Shown here one piece after another: positions 1 to 7,898 of a stretch of DNA of 28,413 bases; the stretch's first letter is position 1; every line of letters starts with the position of its first letter. The position numbers and the translations under genes were made by a program. The notes beneath the pieces were generated by a model that was given only the letters and a program-made list of their open reading frames with translations, did not search any database and was not told the origin of the DNA. This DNA is from a virus, in IMG/VR virus record IMGVR_UViG_3300042321_000958, positions 1 to 28,413 of that record, one strand, 5' to 3'.

Positions 1-240
1 TTCGGCTGGCTGACCACGCAGGAGTACTTCAAGGAACTGGTCAGCCTTGATGTCCGCAAGCGGCTTTTTGAGGAGAAACTGCGGAAACTGGAGGACGAGT
101 TGACCCCCTTCGGCTTCTTCGGGGGAGCCGATGATGATTTTGAGGAAGCCTCCAAGGAACTGGCTAGGGAGAGGGAAGTGTCGGAAAGGTCCAGAAGAAG
201 GGACCGGTCGTGGATGGACGATGCCGACGAGATTCTCTGA
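1..240 (+). CDS. 17: Terminase large subunit gp17, C-terminal end (partial)
   Basis: The frame is open from the left edge to TGA at 238-240 and gives 79 residues; the 5' part lies outside the window. The start of the segment (FGWLTTQEYFKELVSLDVR) and the following LTPFGFF resemble the C-terminal tail of T4-like large terminases, and the rest is an acidic/basic low-complexity tail. The large terminase is the ATPase-nuclease motor that packages DNA through the portal. No catalytic motif lies in this piece. Its place directly before the sheath gene matches the T4 17-18-19-20 order, which supports the call more than the short sequence alone. Confidence 0.75.
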   Translation, partial: FGWLTTQEYFKELVSLDVRKRLFEEKLRKLEDELTPFGFFGGADDDFEEASKELAREREVSERSRRRDRSWMDDADEIL

Positions 241-251
241 AAGTGGGCAAT

Positions 252-259
252 GATAAATA
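252..259 (+). promoter_or_regulatory. Late promoter box (GATAAATA) for tail sheath gene
   Basis: GATAAATAC differs by one base from the T4 late promoter TATAAATA, which is recognised by the phage sigma gp55 with the sliding clamp. It sits 34 nt before the sheath ATG, with AAGGAGA at 280-286 as ribosome binding site. It is one of eight such boxes in the + strand block. Confidence 0.7.
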
Positions 260-293
260 CACTCGTCTATCCATACTTCAAGGAGATTGAGCA

Positions 294-2159
294 ATGGCAT
301 TCCAACTCTCGCCCGGCGTAAATGTCACGGAAAAGGATCTTACCACGATTGTCCCTGCGGTCGCAACGACCCGTGCAGGCTTCGCGGGTGTCTTCAACTG
401 GGGTCCGGTCAACAAGCGAGTCCTCGTTGACTCGGAGAACAACCTCGTCTCCCTCTATGGAACCCCCGACGATAACTGCGCCGAGTGGTGGTTCTGTGCT
501 GCCAACTTCCTCGGCTACGGCAACAACCTTCAGGTGGTCCGTTGCAAGGTCGGGGACATGGCGAATGCCAATCCGGCAGGCAAGACAGCAGCCGATTGCT
601 ACATCCCCAACGATGACTACAACGACAGCAAAGCAGCCGCAACGGTCGGTGGCTTCGTCGCCAAGTATCCCGGTTCGCTCGGCAACAGCCTTGAGGTTCA
701 GGTTTGCGGTTCCGGCACCCTTGTCGGGTTGACCGCTCCTGCCGGTGCGACCATGGGCGGACTGACCGCTTATGGCACCAACTTCAACAACTGGACCTAT
801 ATCAACCAGTTTGATGCCAATCCCGGCTCCTCCACCGTGGTCACCGACCTCGGAGGAACGGGAGACGAGTTCCACATGGTGGTGATTGACCGCAAGGGCT
901 TGTTCTCTGGTTCAAAGGGCACCGTCCTTGAGAAGTTCGCCGGACTGTCCATCGTGGACAACCTCACGGACTCGTTGGGCAACAGCCTGAACTATCGCGA
1001 CAAGATCAACGCCAACTCGGCCTACATCCTCGCTCCGGCACGCACCGGCAACACTTACCGTGACATCTTCACGGGAGCGACCGGAGCACAGTTCCATCAG
1101 AATGGCGGCATTACGGCATGGAACACCAGTTCCTTCACCACGGTTTCTGCCACCGGCACGAATACCTCTTTCGGCGTTGGTGTCTACATCATGGCGAACG
1201 GCAACGATGGATTCACCGCCGGATTCACTCCCGATTACAAGGACATCGTCCTCGGTCAGGATGCAGCCGAAGGCGAGGAAGGATACTACCTTTTCCGAGA
1301 TTCCGACACCGTGGATGTCAACCTTCTCATCGGTGGACCGGAGCCGGTTGCAAGCATCAGCACCGCGACCAACACAGAATGGGTCGGATCATCCCTCAAG
1401 GACATCGCCGATGCTCGCAAGGACTGCGTCCTCTTCCTCTCCTGCCCCGTCAAGGATCCCCTTGAGACCGAGCAGAAGAAGTTGGACCGCTGCCTGACCT
1501 ACCGCAACTCCATCGGTTCCTCGTCGTACACCTTGATTGATAGCGGTTACAAGTATCAGTACGACATCTACAACGACACCTATCGCTGGATCCCGCTGAA
1601 CGGCGACATCGCAGGCATTGCCGTCCGTTCGGATGTGAACTTTGACCCGTGGTGGTCACCGGCTGGGTTCAACCGCGGTCAGGTCCGTGGCGTGGTCAAG
1701 TTGGCCTACAACCCACGGCAGTCGGCACGGGACGAGTTGTACAAGAACAACATCAACCCCGTGGTCACCTTCCCCGGCGAGGGAACGGTCCTCTATGGAG
1801 ACAAGACCGCCCAGACCAAGCCCTCGGCGTTTGACCGCATCAATGTCCGCAGGCTCTTCATCGTGCTTGAGAAGGCAATCGCGACCGCTGCCAAGTACAG
1901 CCTCTTTGAGTTCAATGATGCCTTCACTCGGGCACAGTTCCGCTCGCTGGTGGATCCGTTCCTCCGCGACATTCAGGCTCGTCGGGGCATCTTTGAGTAC
2001 AAGGTTGTCTGTGACGAGAAGAACAACACCCCGACCGTCATTGACAGCAACCGTTTCGTTGCGGACATCTACATCAAGCCGACCCGCAGCATCAACTTCA
2101 TCCAGTTGAACTTCATCGCCACCAAGACCGGCGTGTCGTTCAGCGAGGTGGGTGCCTGA
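294..2159 (+). CDS. 18: Tail sheath protein gp18
   Basis: The 621-residue product begins MAFQLSPGVNVTEKDLTT and continues with FAGVFNWGPVNKRVLVDSE, the typical N-terminus of T4-like sheath proteins. The C-terminal domain holds ARRGIFEYKVVCDEKNNTP and IYIKPTRSINFIQL, also characteristic. T4 gp18 has 659 residues, so this is full length. The sheath polymerises around the tail tube and contracts to drive the tube through the host envelope. The ATG is set by AAGGAGA seven bases upstream. It follows terminase and precedes the tube gene, each of the two tail genes having its own late promoter box. Confidence 0.95.
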   Translation: MAFQLSPGVNVTEKDLTTIVPAVATTRAGFAGVFNWGPVNKRVLVDSENNLVSLYGTPDDNCAEWWFCAANFLGYGNNLQVVRCKVGDMANANPAGKTAADCYIPNDDYNDSKAAATVGGFVAKYPGSLGNSLEVQVCGSGTLVGLTAPAGATMGGLTAYGTNFNNWTYINQFDANPGSSTVVTDLGGTGDEFHMVVIDRKGLFSGSKGTVLEKFAGLSIVDNLTDSLGNSLNYRDKINANSAYILAPARTGNTYRDIFTGATGAQFHQNGGITAWNTSSFTTVSATGTNTSFGVGVYIMANGNDGFTAGFTPDYKDIVLGQDAAEGEEGYYLFRDSDTVDVNLLIGGPEPVASISTATNTEWVGSSLKDIADARKDCVLFLSCPVKDPLETEQKKLDRCLTYRNSIGSSSYTLIDSGYKYQYDIYNDTYRWIPLNGDIAGIAVRSDVNFDPWWSPAGFNRGQVRGVVKLAYNPRQSARDELYKNNINPVVTFPGEGTVLYGDKTAQTKPSAFDRINVRRLFIVLEKAIATAAKYSLFEFNDAFTRAQFRSLVDPFLRDIQARRGIFEYKVVCDEKNNTPTVIDSNRFVADIYIKPTRSINFIQLNFIATKTGVSFSEVGA

Positions 2160-2179
2160 TTCGTCATGCAGGAAGCCCT

Positions 2180-2186
2180 CTAAATA
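2180..2186 (+). promoter_or_regulatory. Late promoter box (CTAAATA) for tail tube gene
   Basis: CTAAATAC lies 21 nt before the tube ATG in the 48-nt gap after the sheath gene, followed by AAAAGGAGT at 2191-2199 as ribosome binding site. A separate promoter for gp19 would fit the high copy number needed. Confidence 0.7.
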
Positions 2187-2207
2187 CGGTAAAAGGAGTC
2201 CTAGCAC

Positions 2208-2834
2208 ATGTCACAGTTCAGCATTGACGCTTTCAGAGCCAACCTCATCAACGGTCTGGCCCGCAACAACCTCTTCCTCATTCAGGGGAACTTCCCCGGT
2301 GCGAACACCAGTTCCATTCAGGGAGCCGCTGCCGTCGCCGGAGCACTTTTCGGCGGGGCTGTGTCGGGTGCCATCAATGCCGTAGCAGCCGCTGCGGGTG
2401 GTGGAAATCCGAGTGCTCAGGTGTCGTTCCTCTGCAAGGCATCCAAGTTGCCGGTATCCACCATCAACATCAACAACGCCATGTACATGGGTCGCCAGTT
2501 CAAGTATCCGGGTGACCGCTCGTTCGCCGACTGGTCGGTGACCTGCTATAACGACGGGTCATATGGTCTTCGCAAGGCGTTTGAGTCGTGGATGAACCTC
2601 ATCAACACCAACCGCAGCAATGTCGGTCCGAACGCGATGAACCAGTTCATGACCGACTGGACGGTCACTCCTCTCACCCGCGAGGGCAATCCCATCACTA
2701 CCTATAAGTTGGTGGGATGCTGGCCTTCAACCTTCGGTGATGTGACCCTTGACATGGCGGCACAGTCCGAGCCGTCCACCTTTGATGTCACCATTGCCTA
2801 TCAGTACTTTGAGATTGATGGCACGACCACCTGA
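2208..2834 (+). CDS. 19: Tail tube protein gp19
   Basis: A 208-residue protein, longer than T4 gp19 (163). It has a hydrophobic Ala/Gly insertion near residues 40-65 (GAAAVAGALFGGAVSGAINAV...) and then the conserved tube features: FLCKASKLPVSTI, GRQFKYPGDRSFADWSVTCYND, a helical RKAFESWMNLIN and a closing beta section ending ITIAYQYFEID-like. Gp19 hexamers stack into the rigid tube inside the sheath. The ATG at 2208 follows a strong AAAAGGAG. The Ala/Gly insert looks unusual for gp19 and might line the tube lumen or outer face; I cannot tell which. Confidence 0.9.
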   Translation: MSQFSIDAFRANLINGLARNNLFLIQGNFPGANTSSIQGAAAVAGALFGGAVSGAINAVAAAAGGGNPSAQVSFLCKASKLPVSTININNAMYMGRQFKYPGDRSFADWSVTCYNDGSYGLRKAFESWMNLINTNRSNVGPNAMNQFMTDWTVTPLTREGNPITTYKLVGCWPSTFGDVTLDMAAQSEPSTFDVTIAYQYFEIDGTTT

Positions 2835-2859
2835 CCCCCAACCATGAGGTATCTACATA

Positions 2860-4365
2860 ATGGCCGAGTTCTTTGGCTTTCGCCTTGAGCGAAGTAAGAA
2901 GGAGAAGAAGCAGGCGAAAGACCTGAAATCATTTGTCGTTCCGACATTTGATGACGGTGCTATCCCTGTTGAGGCGGGTGGTTTCTACGGACAGTATGTT
3001 GATCTGGACGGCACGGTCCGGAACGACTTTGAACTGACGATGAAGTACCGTGAGATGGCGCAAGACCCCATCGTGGAAGTCGCCATTGATGACATCGTCA
3101 ACGAGTCCATCATCATGGGTGAAAACAAGGCACCCGTCAAGATTCAGATGGATCGCATGAAATCCACGGAGACGGTGAAGGAACGCATCCACGATGAGTT
3201 CCGGAACCTGCTACGGGTCATGCAGTTTGAGACCAAGGGTTCCGAGATCTTCCGCCGCTGGTATGTGGACGGCAAGATATTCTTCCACCTCATCATTGAC
3301 GAGGACAACCCACAAAAGGGCATCCTTGAGTTGCGGTATGTGGACCCGATGAACATCCAGAAGATCCGTGAGTACAAGAAGGAGACCCTTCCCAACGGGA
3401 CCAAGGTCATCTCCGGCTACACGGACTTCTACCTGTACAACAAGGACAATCCCCGTTCGGGTGGCAATCCGTCGGGCATCAAGATCAGCGAGGACGCGAT
3501 CGCGTTCTGCTCGTCGGGTCTGATGGACACCCGCTACAAGCGGACGGTCGGCTTCCTCCACAAGGCCATCAAGCCCCTGAATCAGTTGCGGATGCTTGAG
3601 GATGCCGTGGTCATCTACCGCATCAGCCGAGCACCTGAACGCCGCATCTTTTACATAGATGTCGGTAACCTGCCGAAGACCAAGGCGGAGCAGTATGTGA
3701 AAGACCTCATGGGCAAGTACCGCAATCGGCTCGTATACGACGCTTCCACGGGAGAGGTGCGAGATGACCGCAAGTTCATGTCCATGCTTGAGGACTACTG
3801 GTTGCCCCGTCGCGAAGGTTCAAGAGGAACCGAAATCCAGACCCTCACCGGTGGTGCGAACCTCGGCGAGTTGACGGACATCGTGTACTTTCAGAAGAAA
3901 CTCTATCGTGCCCTGTCTGTCCCGCCGGGTCGCCTTGAGCAGGACAAGCAGTTCATGCTCGGGCGTGCGAGCGAGATCAGCCGTGACGAGGTCCGGTTCG
4001 CCAAGTTCGTCCACCGGCTCCGGACCAAGTTCTCGGAACTCCTGTACGACATCCTCAAGAAGCAGTTGATCCTCAAGAAGATCATCACGGCAGACGAATG
4101 GCCGGAGATCAGGGAGGCGATCTACTTTGACTTCCTCAAGGACAACCTGTTCACCGAACTCAAGAACTCGGAACTCCGAAAGACGCAGATTGAGGAGTTG
4201 GGGAACATCAAACCCTACATAGGTAAGTATTATTCTCACCTATGGGTCCAGAAGAATGTGCTCGGCTTCAGCGAGTCCGAAATCAAGGACATGGAGCGTC
4301 AGATTGAGCGTGAACGCAACGCCGGTAAGATTGAGCCGGATAACACCCAGTTCGGTCTCGTATAA
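2860..4365 (+). CDS. 20: Portal vertex protein gp20
   Basis: The 501-residue product (T4: 524) shows the portal family signature: YREMAQDPIVEVAIDDIVNE near residues 62-81, FRRWYVDGKIFFHLIID around 134-150, LRYVDPMNIQKIREY, YRISRAPERRIFYIDVGNLP around 252-271, and GANLGELTDIVYFQKKLYRAL followed by PPGRLEQDKQF. The portal is the dodecamer at one capsid vertex; it nucleates prohead assembly and is the channel for packaging and ejection. It lies 25 nt after the tube gene with no late box of its own, so it is probably read from the gp19 promoter. The ATG is preceded by TGAGG. Confidence 0.96.
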   Translation: MAEFFGFRLERSKKEKKQAKDLKSFVVPTFDDGAIPVEAGGFYGQYVDLDGTVRNDFELTMKYREMAQDPIVEVAIDDIVNESIIMGENKAPVKIQMDRMKSTETVKERIHDEFRNLLRVMQFETKGSEIFRRWYVDGKIFFHLIIDEDNPQKGILELRYVDPMNIQKIREYKKETLPNGTKVISGYTDFYLYNKDNPRSGGNPSGIKISEDAIAFCSSGLMDTRYKRTVGFLHKAIKPLNQLRMLEDAVVIYRISRAPERRIFYIDVGNLPKTKAEQYVKDLMGKYRNRLVYDASTGEVRDDRKFMSMLEDYWLPRREGSRGTEIQTLTGGANLGELTDIVYFQKKLYRALSVPPGRLEQDKQFMLGRASEISRDEVRFAKFVHRLRTKFSELLYDILKKQLILKKIITADEWPEIREAIYFDFLKDNLFTELKNSELRKTQIEELGNIKPYIGKYYSHLWVQKNVLGFSESEIKDMERQIERERNAGKIEPDNTQFGLV

Positions 4366-4374
4366 GGGAAGCAC

Positions 4375-5142
4375 ATGGAACAGCAGAAGCCATCTGAAAC
4401 CGACAAGTTGCTCAAGTCCGTCATCGAGACCCTCATCAAGAAGGAGACTCCGAAGTTCAAGAGCCTCATTCAGAAGGAACTCGCGACACGGATCCATGCC
4501 AAGTTGGAGGAGTTGAAGAAGGCTCTGTCGGGTGGCTCGCTGGGTGTGACCGAACCCATCAAGCAACCCATCGGTGAGAACCTCCCCGGTGCTCCTACTG
4601 CCCCACCCGCTACCGACCCGAACGCCACGGCACAGGGAGCACAGCCCCCTACACCGCAACCGGCACCTCTCAAGCCAGTCAAGCCCAAGGATATCAAGAT
4701 CGTTCCGACGGCGGCTGGTTCGGCAAAGGATGACATGTCCCTTGACCCGAACTTTGAGAAGGAGTTCTACCATAGCAACGAGAAGTACAAGAATCAGGAC
4801 ATCCTGATCAAGCAACTCGGAACAGGCTTCGGCAAGCCTGTCCGTGTGTACATCAACGGTCGCCGGTGGGAGTTCTTCCCCGGACCCAAGGCTGCGATGA
4901 AGGCCACCCGTGCCTACATTGACGGCATGATGAAGGATGTCCGCAAGGATCCGGAGATGGCTGCGAACATGACGCAGCAGATCAAGAACGACAAGAAGGG
5001 CGGGGTTGCCTCGGTTCCGGCACCGGTTGATGCCGGTAAGCCGAACGAGGTCGCCGATGCCGAACTGAAGAAAAAGGAACTGGTGAAGGGCAAGCCGCCG
5101 GAAGGCAAGGCACCACCTAAGCCAGCAGCGAAGAAGAAATAA
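4375..5142 (+). CDS. Unknown protein in prohead-core position (gp67/68 slot)
   Basis: A 255-residue protein 9 nt after the portal stop, with AAGGGA six bases before the ATG. Residues 1-52 are charged and helical. A Pro/Ala-rich linker covers about 60-105. A compact folded segment follows (about 123-185: DPNFEKEFYHSNEKY, VRVYINGRRWEFFPGPKAA), and the end is a Lys/Pro-rich tail finishing KPAAKKK. In T4 this place holds the prohead core proteins gp67 and gp68; I see no clear similarity to either, so only position, charge and low complexity suggest an internal head or core protein. Confidence 0.6.
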   Translation: MEQQKPSETDKLLKSVIETLIKKETPKFKSLIQKELATRIHAKLEELKKALSGGSLGVTEPIKQPIGENLPGAPTAPPATDPNATAQGAQPPTPQPAPLKPVKPKDIKIVPTAAGSAKDDMSLDPNFEKEFYHSNEKYKNQDILIKQLGTGFGKPVRVYINGRRWEFFPGPKAAMKATRAYIDGMMKDVRKDPEMAANMTQQIKNDKKGGVASVPAPVDAGKPNEVADAELKKKELVKGKPPEGKAPPKPAAKKK

Positions 5143-5156
5143 GGGAGCAAGCAGCA

Positions 5157-6371
5157 ATGGAACACGAACGGATCAACGAAGCCGCCATGAACCCGATGAA
5201 ATGGAAGTCCGAGCCTAACAGCAAGGAAGGGTACAACGCCGAGAGCCAGCCATACAAGGCCAAGAACGGCAAGACCTACATGATCTATCGCGTGGGTCTT
5301 GACCCCGGCAAGGGTTCCACCACGGTGTTCAAGGTCAAGGGAGACAAGAAGCACCACAAGAACCTTGCGGACTTGCTGAAGCACCTTGACGCAATGAAAG
5401 AGTCCGTTGAACTTGACGAGGGTGCGGTCAAGGATGCCATCATGAACTTCTTTGAGAGCCTCCCCAAGGCATCTCATGCCGAACTGCTGAAGGCAGCGAA
5501 GGCCAAAGATCGTGGTGCTGTTGCTGCTGCCCTGAAGAAGCACAAGGTCAAGCCTGTCGGCGGGATGGCTCGCAACGAGAAGGAGATGGTTGACCTGATC
5601 ATTGACTGGTGGCCCGACATGTACGACATGTTTGAGGAGACCGAGGTCAGCGGCGACGAGATCAGCGAGAAGGTTGACCTCGATGCCCGCACCGGTCCTT
5701 ATCGTCGCACCGTGGAGCGTCTGTCCTACCAGCGTGCCATGCGAGAGAGCAAGTTGAAGGGCAAGAAGTGGGATGGTCTCTACAACGACGGCAGCGGCAA
5801 GGGTGCTTCCATCCCCGAGCCGATTGACTTCAACAAGGAGAGCCGACGCTACGAGAAGGAAGTGGACGGTCGCGTGCGTGCCTTCAAGGAAGCCATGCGA
5901 CGGGTTGAGATGTACCGCAAGTTGCGCGAGTCCAAGAAGAAGACCATCATGGGAAGTTCGGTCAAAGAGAGCATTTCCGAAGCCGCGGACATGATCACGA
6001 AATCTGGTATTGAGATGATCGGAAATTCCTATGCGATTGCGGAAGCGGATCTGTCGCCAGCACAGAAGAAGTATCGCGAGTTCTTTGAGAAGGCACTGAA
6101 GAAGTTCGGAGCCGATTCGCCTGCCGACATGGACGATGCCCAGAAGAAGAAGTTCTTCAACTACATCAAGGCCAACTACAAGGAGTCCGCCGACATCCTC
6201 CCCCCGCACGGGCGCACGCTTGACGAGGAGGAACTCTCAAAGAAGCAGAAGGAGTATCGTGCCTTCTTTGACAAGGCTCTTGAGAAGTTCGGGGCTGAGT
6301 CGCCCGCCAAGATGGACGATGCCCAGAAGAAGAAGTTCTTCAACTATGTCAAGGCCAACTGGAAGGGCTGA
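5157..6371 (+). CDS. Unknown prohead-region protein with scaffold-like motif and tandem C-terminal repeats
   Basis: A 404-residue, Lys/Glu-rich protein in the prohead gene group, 14 nt after its neighbour, with GGGAG upstream of the ATG. Residues 202-222 carry GLYxDGxGKGAxxPEP, which occurs nearly unchanged in scaffold gp22 of this window (residues 70-89). The C-terminus has two 40-residue repeats (QKxYRxFFxKALxKFGAxSPAxMDDAQKKKFFNYxKANxK), encoded at 6063-6182 and 6246-6365. I do not recognise the family. Position, composition and the shared motif suggest a prohead core or scaffold-associated protein, perhaps the equivalent of gp67/gp68, which are otherwise missing. Confidence 0.65.
   Translation: MEHERINEAAMNPMKWKSEPNSKEGYNAESQPYKAKNGKTYMIYRVGLDPGKGSTTVFKVKGDKKHHKNLADLLKHLDAMKESVELDEGAVKDAIMNFFESLPKASHAELLKAAKAKDRGAVAAALKKHKVKPVGGMARNEKEMVDLIIDWWPDMYDMFEETEVSGDEISEKVDLDARTGPYRRTVERLSYQRAMRESKLKGKKWDGLYNDGSGKGASIPEPIDFNKESRRYEKEVDGRVRAFKEAMRRVEMYRKLRESKKKTIMGSSVKESISEAADMITKSGIEMIGNSYAIAEADLSPAQKKYREFFEKALKKFGADSPADMDDAQKKKFFNYIKANYKESADILPPHGRTLDEEELSKKQKEYRAFFDKALEKFGAESPAKMDDAQKKKFFNYVKANWKG
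6063..6365 (+). repeat. Two 120-nt in-frame direct repeats
   Basis: Repeat 1 is 6063-6182 and repeat 2 is 6246-6365, separated by 63 nt. Each encodes 40 residues of the pattern QKxYRxFFxKALxKFG...DDAQKKKFFNYxKANxK. A stretch of about 35 nt (from ATGGACGATGCC to TTCTTCAACTA) is identical in both, while other parts differ at third and some first positions. This suggests a duplication older than the last common changes but held by selection or conversion. Confidence 0.9.
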
Positions 6372-6380
6372 CCCACACAC

Positions 6381-6806
6381 ATGAAGACACTCACCATAAG
6401 ACTCCGTGACGATGACGCTGCGAATGCCTTCGCTGGTCACTTTTCGTCCATGGATCCGGTCGTGTCCGTGCTGGTGGAAGGGAATGTCGTGACCCTGCGT
6501 TCGGAGGATCCGAGGCTGGTCGCGATGGTTCGGGAGATGCAGGAGGATAGCAAGATGCGGTCCATGGCTGACTCCATGTTGAAGGCTATCGTTGAGTGCC
6601 TCACCGACAAGACGCTCAAGCAGGTCACTTTCATGGACGGGAGCGTCGGACGCATGACCCGCCAGCAGGCACAGGCAATGTCAAGGGTCCATGACCGGCT
6701 GGACGAGAGCAACAGGGCTGCTTTCCTGATCCTCGCCTCGCAGGATAAGTACTCGTTTGACAAGGTGGTTGAGTTCTCAAGACGCAACGAAGGAGAGGTA
6801 GCATGA
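6381..6806 (+). CDS. Unknown protein in prohead gene group
   Basis: A 141-residue protein with a beta-type start (MKTLTIRLRDDDAANAFAGHF...VVSVLVEGNVVTLRSEDP), which resembles a small ferredoxin-like or ACT-like fold by alternation of hydrophobics only, followed by a helical, charged second half (about 45-141). There are no motifs I can name. It starts 9 nt after the 404-residue protein gene; the only purine-rich stretch (GGAAGGG) is 13 nt from the ATG, so initiation may depend on coupling. The stop overlaps the next ATG (ATGA). Probably a head or core component by context. Confidence 0.55.
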   Translation: MKTLTIRLRDDDAANAFAGHFSSMDPVVSVLVEGNVVTLRSEDPRLVAMVREMQEDSKMRSMADSMLKAIVECLTDKTLKQVTFMDGSVGRMTRQQAQAMSRVHDRLDESNRAAFLILASQDKYSFDKVVEFSRRNEGEVA

Positions 6807-7162
6807 CAACCAGACAGATCGTAAAGACACAGAAGAGAGCGGTGTTCCTGACATCGCCGAACAGCACCGGAGACATCATCGGGCTGACTGCCAGTGCCTA
6901 TTGGAACTACAGCAATCCCGATGGTGCCACATCAGGGGAGATTGCCCACCGCAACGGCAGCATCACCGGCGGATCGGCGGCATTGTCCAAGGTGGTTTGC
7001 GGGGACTCCTGCATCGTTGAGCAGAAGGGCGACATCATCTTCAGGTCAGCCAGTAATGGCGACTTCGCGTTTGAGCGTTTCACCATCAAGTCATCCTCTG
7101 CGGGAATCACGGCGGCGATCACCACCGGCAATGGAACCGCCATCACCGAGTTCGTCCTCTGA
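6803..7162 (+). CDS. Unknown small beta-rich protein, possible head decoration
   Basis: A 119-residue protein starting in an ATGA overlap with the previous gene, with GGAGAGG five bases before the ATG. It is Gly/Ser/Thr/Ile-rich with alternating polar and hydrophobic residues (GSITGGSAALSKVVCGDSCIVEQKGDIIF...SSSAGITAAITTGNGTAITEFVL), as expected for an all-beta virion protein. No membrane segment or signal peptide is visible. Co-translation with the prohead genes suggests a structural role such as a small capsid or decoration protein, but no family was recognised. Confidence 0.55.
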   Translation: MTTRQIVKTQKRAVFLTSPNSTGDIIGLTASAYWNYSNPDGATSGEIAHRNGSITGGSAALSKVVCGDSCIVEQKGDIIFRSASNGDFAFERFTIKSSSAGITAAITTGNGTAITEFVL

Positions 7163-7174
7163 CCGAGGGATAGG

Positions 7175-7181
7175 CTAAATA
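7175..7181 (+). promoter_or_regulatory. Late promoter box (CTAAATA) for prohead protease
   Basis: GCTAAATAAG lies 26 nt before the gp21 ATG in a 45-nt gap; ACAGGAGA at 7191-7198 follows as ribosome binding site. Confidence 0.7.
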
Positions 7182-7207
7182 AGACAAGGCACAGGAGACA
7201 CCGACAC

Positions 7208-7852
7208 ATGAAACTCATCTGCGAGATCAACGAGGACATTGAGGTTCTGACCGAGGACAAGAACGGGCAGAAGAGTTACTTCATTGAGGGCACCTTCCTA
7301 CAGGGAGACATCAAGAATCGCAACGGGCGGGTCTATGAGTTCAAGATGCTCAAGGACAAGGTGGAGCAGTACCGCAAGGAGTTCGTGGAGCAGAAGCGTG
7401 CGTTCGGCGAGTTGGGTCACCCCGAGGGTCCGACCATCAACCTTGAGCGAGTGTCCCACATGATCACCGAACTCAAGCCGGACGGCAAGAACTTCTACGG
7501 CAAGGCCAAGGTCATGGACACCCCCTATGGCAAGATCGTCAAGAACCTCATGGACGAGGGTGCCAAGTTGGGCGTGTCTTCCCGTGGCGTTGGTTCCATT
7601 GAGGAGAAGAACGGGGCCAACTATGTGAAGGACGATTTCCGTCTCTCCACCGCAGCCGACATCGTAGCAGACCCCTCCGCCCCCGAGGCATTCGTGCGTG
7701 GCGTGATGGAAGGAAGAGAGTGGGTCTACGAGAACGGCGTGCTCAAGGCAAGAGAGATTGAAGAGATCAAGGAATCCATCAGGCGGGCATCGTCCCGCAA
7801 CCTTGAAGAGCAGCAGATCAAGGCGTTCGCACGATTCATCCGCAGTCTGTGA
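7208..7852 (+). CDS. 21: Prohead core protease gp21
   Basis: The 214-residue protein (T4: 212) has the hallmarks of the herpes/T4 prohead serine protease family: GDIKNRNGRVY at 33-43, FGELGHPEGP with the catalytic His at 71, GKAKVMDTPYGKIVKNLMDEG, and the nucleophile motif GVSSRG at 122-127, followed by LSTAADIVADPSAPEAFV. The enzyme sits in the prohead core and cleaves scaffold and capsid proteins after L/I-x-E sites during maturation. It has its own late promoter box and a good AGGAGA. Order 21-22-23 is as in T4. Confidence 0.95.
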   Translation: MKLICEINEDIEVLTEDKNGQKSYFIEGTFLQGDIKNRNGRVYEFKMLKDKVEQYRKEFVEQKRAFGELGHPEGPTINLERVSHMITELKPDGKNFYGKAKVMDTPYGKIVKNLMDEGAKLGVSSRGVGSIEEKNGANYVKDDFRLSTAADIVADPSAPEAFVRGVMEGREWVYENGVLKAREIEEIKESIRRASSRNLEEQQIKAFARFIRSL

Positions 7853-7870
7853 CCGACCGATGGAGTTAGC

Positions 7871-7877
7871 ATAAATA
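7871..7877 (+). promoter_or_regulatory. Late promoter box (CATAAATAC) for scaffold gene
   Basis: ATAAATA preceded by C lies 21 nt before the gp22 ATG, with AAGGAGAT at 7887-7894 as ribosome binding site. Confidence 0.7.
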
Positions 7878-7898
7878 CCAGTTACCAAGGAGATACCC

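Noticed and set aside
4240-5157. 305-residue open frame on the - strand
   Set aside because: Antisense shadow of the portal end and the following gene, Leu/Arg-rich with no recognisable motif.
4914-6209. 431-residue open frame on the - strand
   Set aside because: It mirrors two convincing + strand genes; Leu/Val/His-rich composition is the usual antisense shadow of Lys/Glu-rich, GC3-biased genes, and it has no ribosome binding site.
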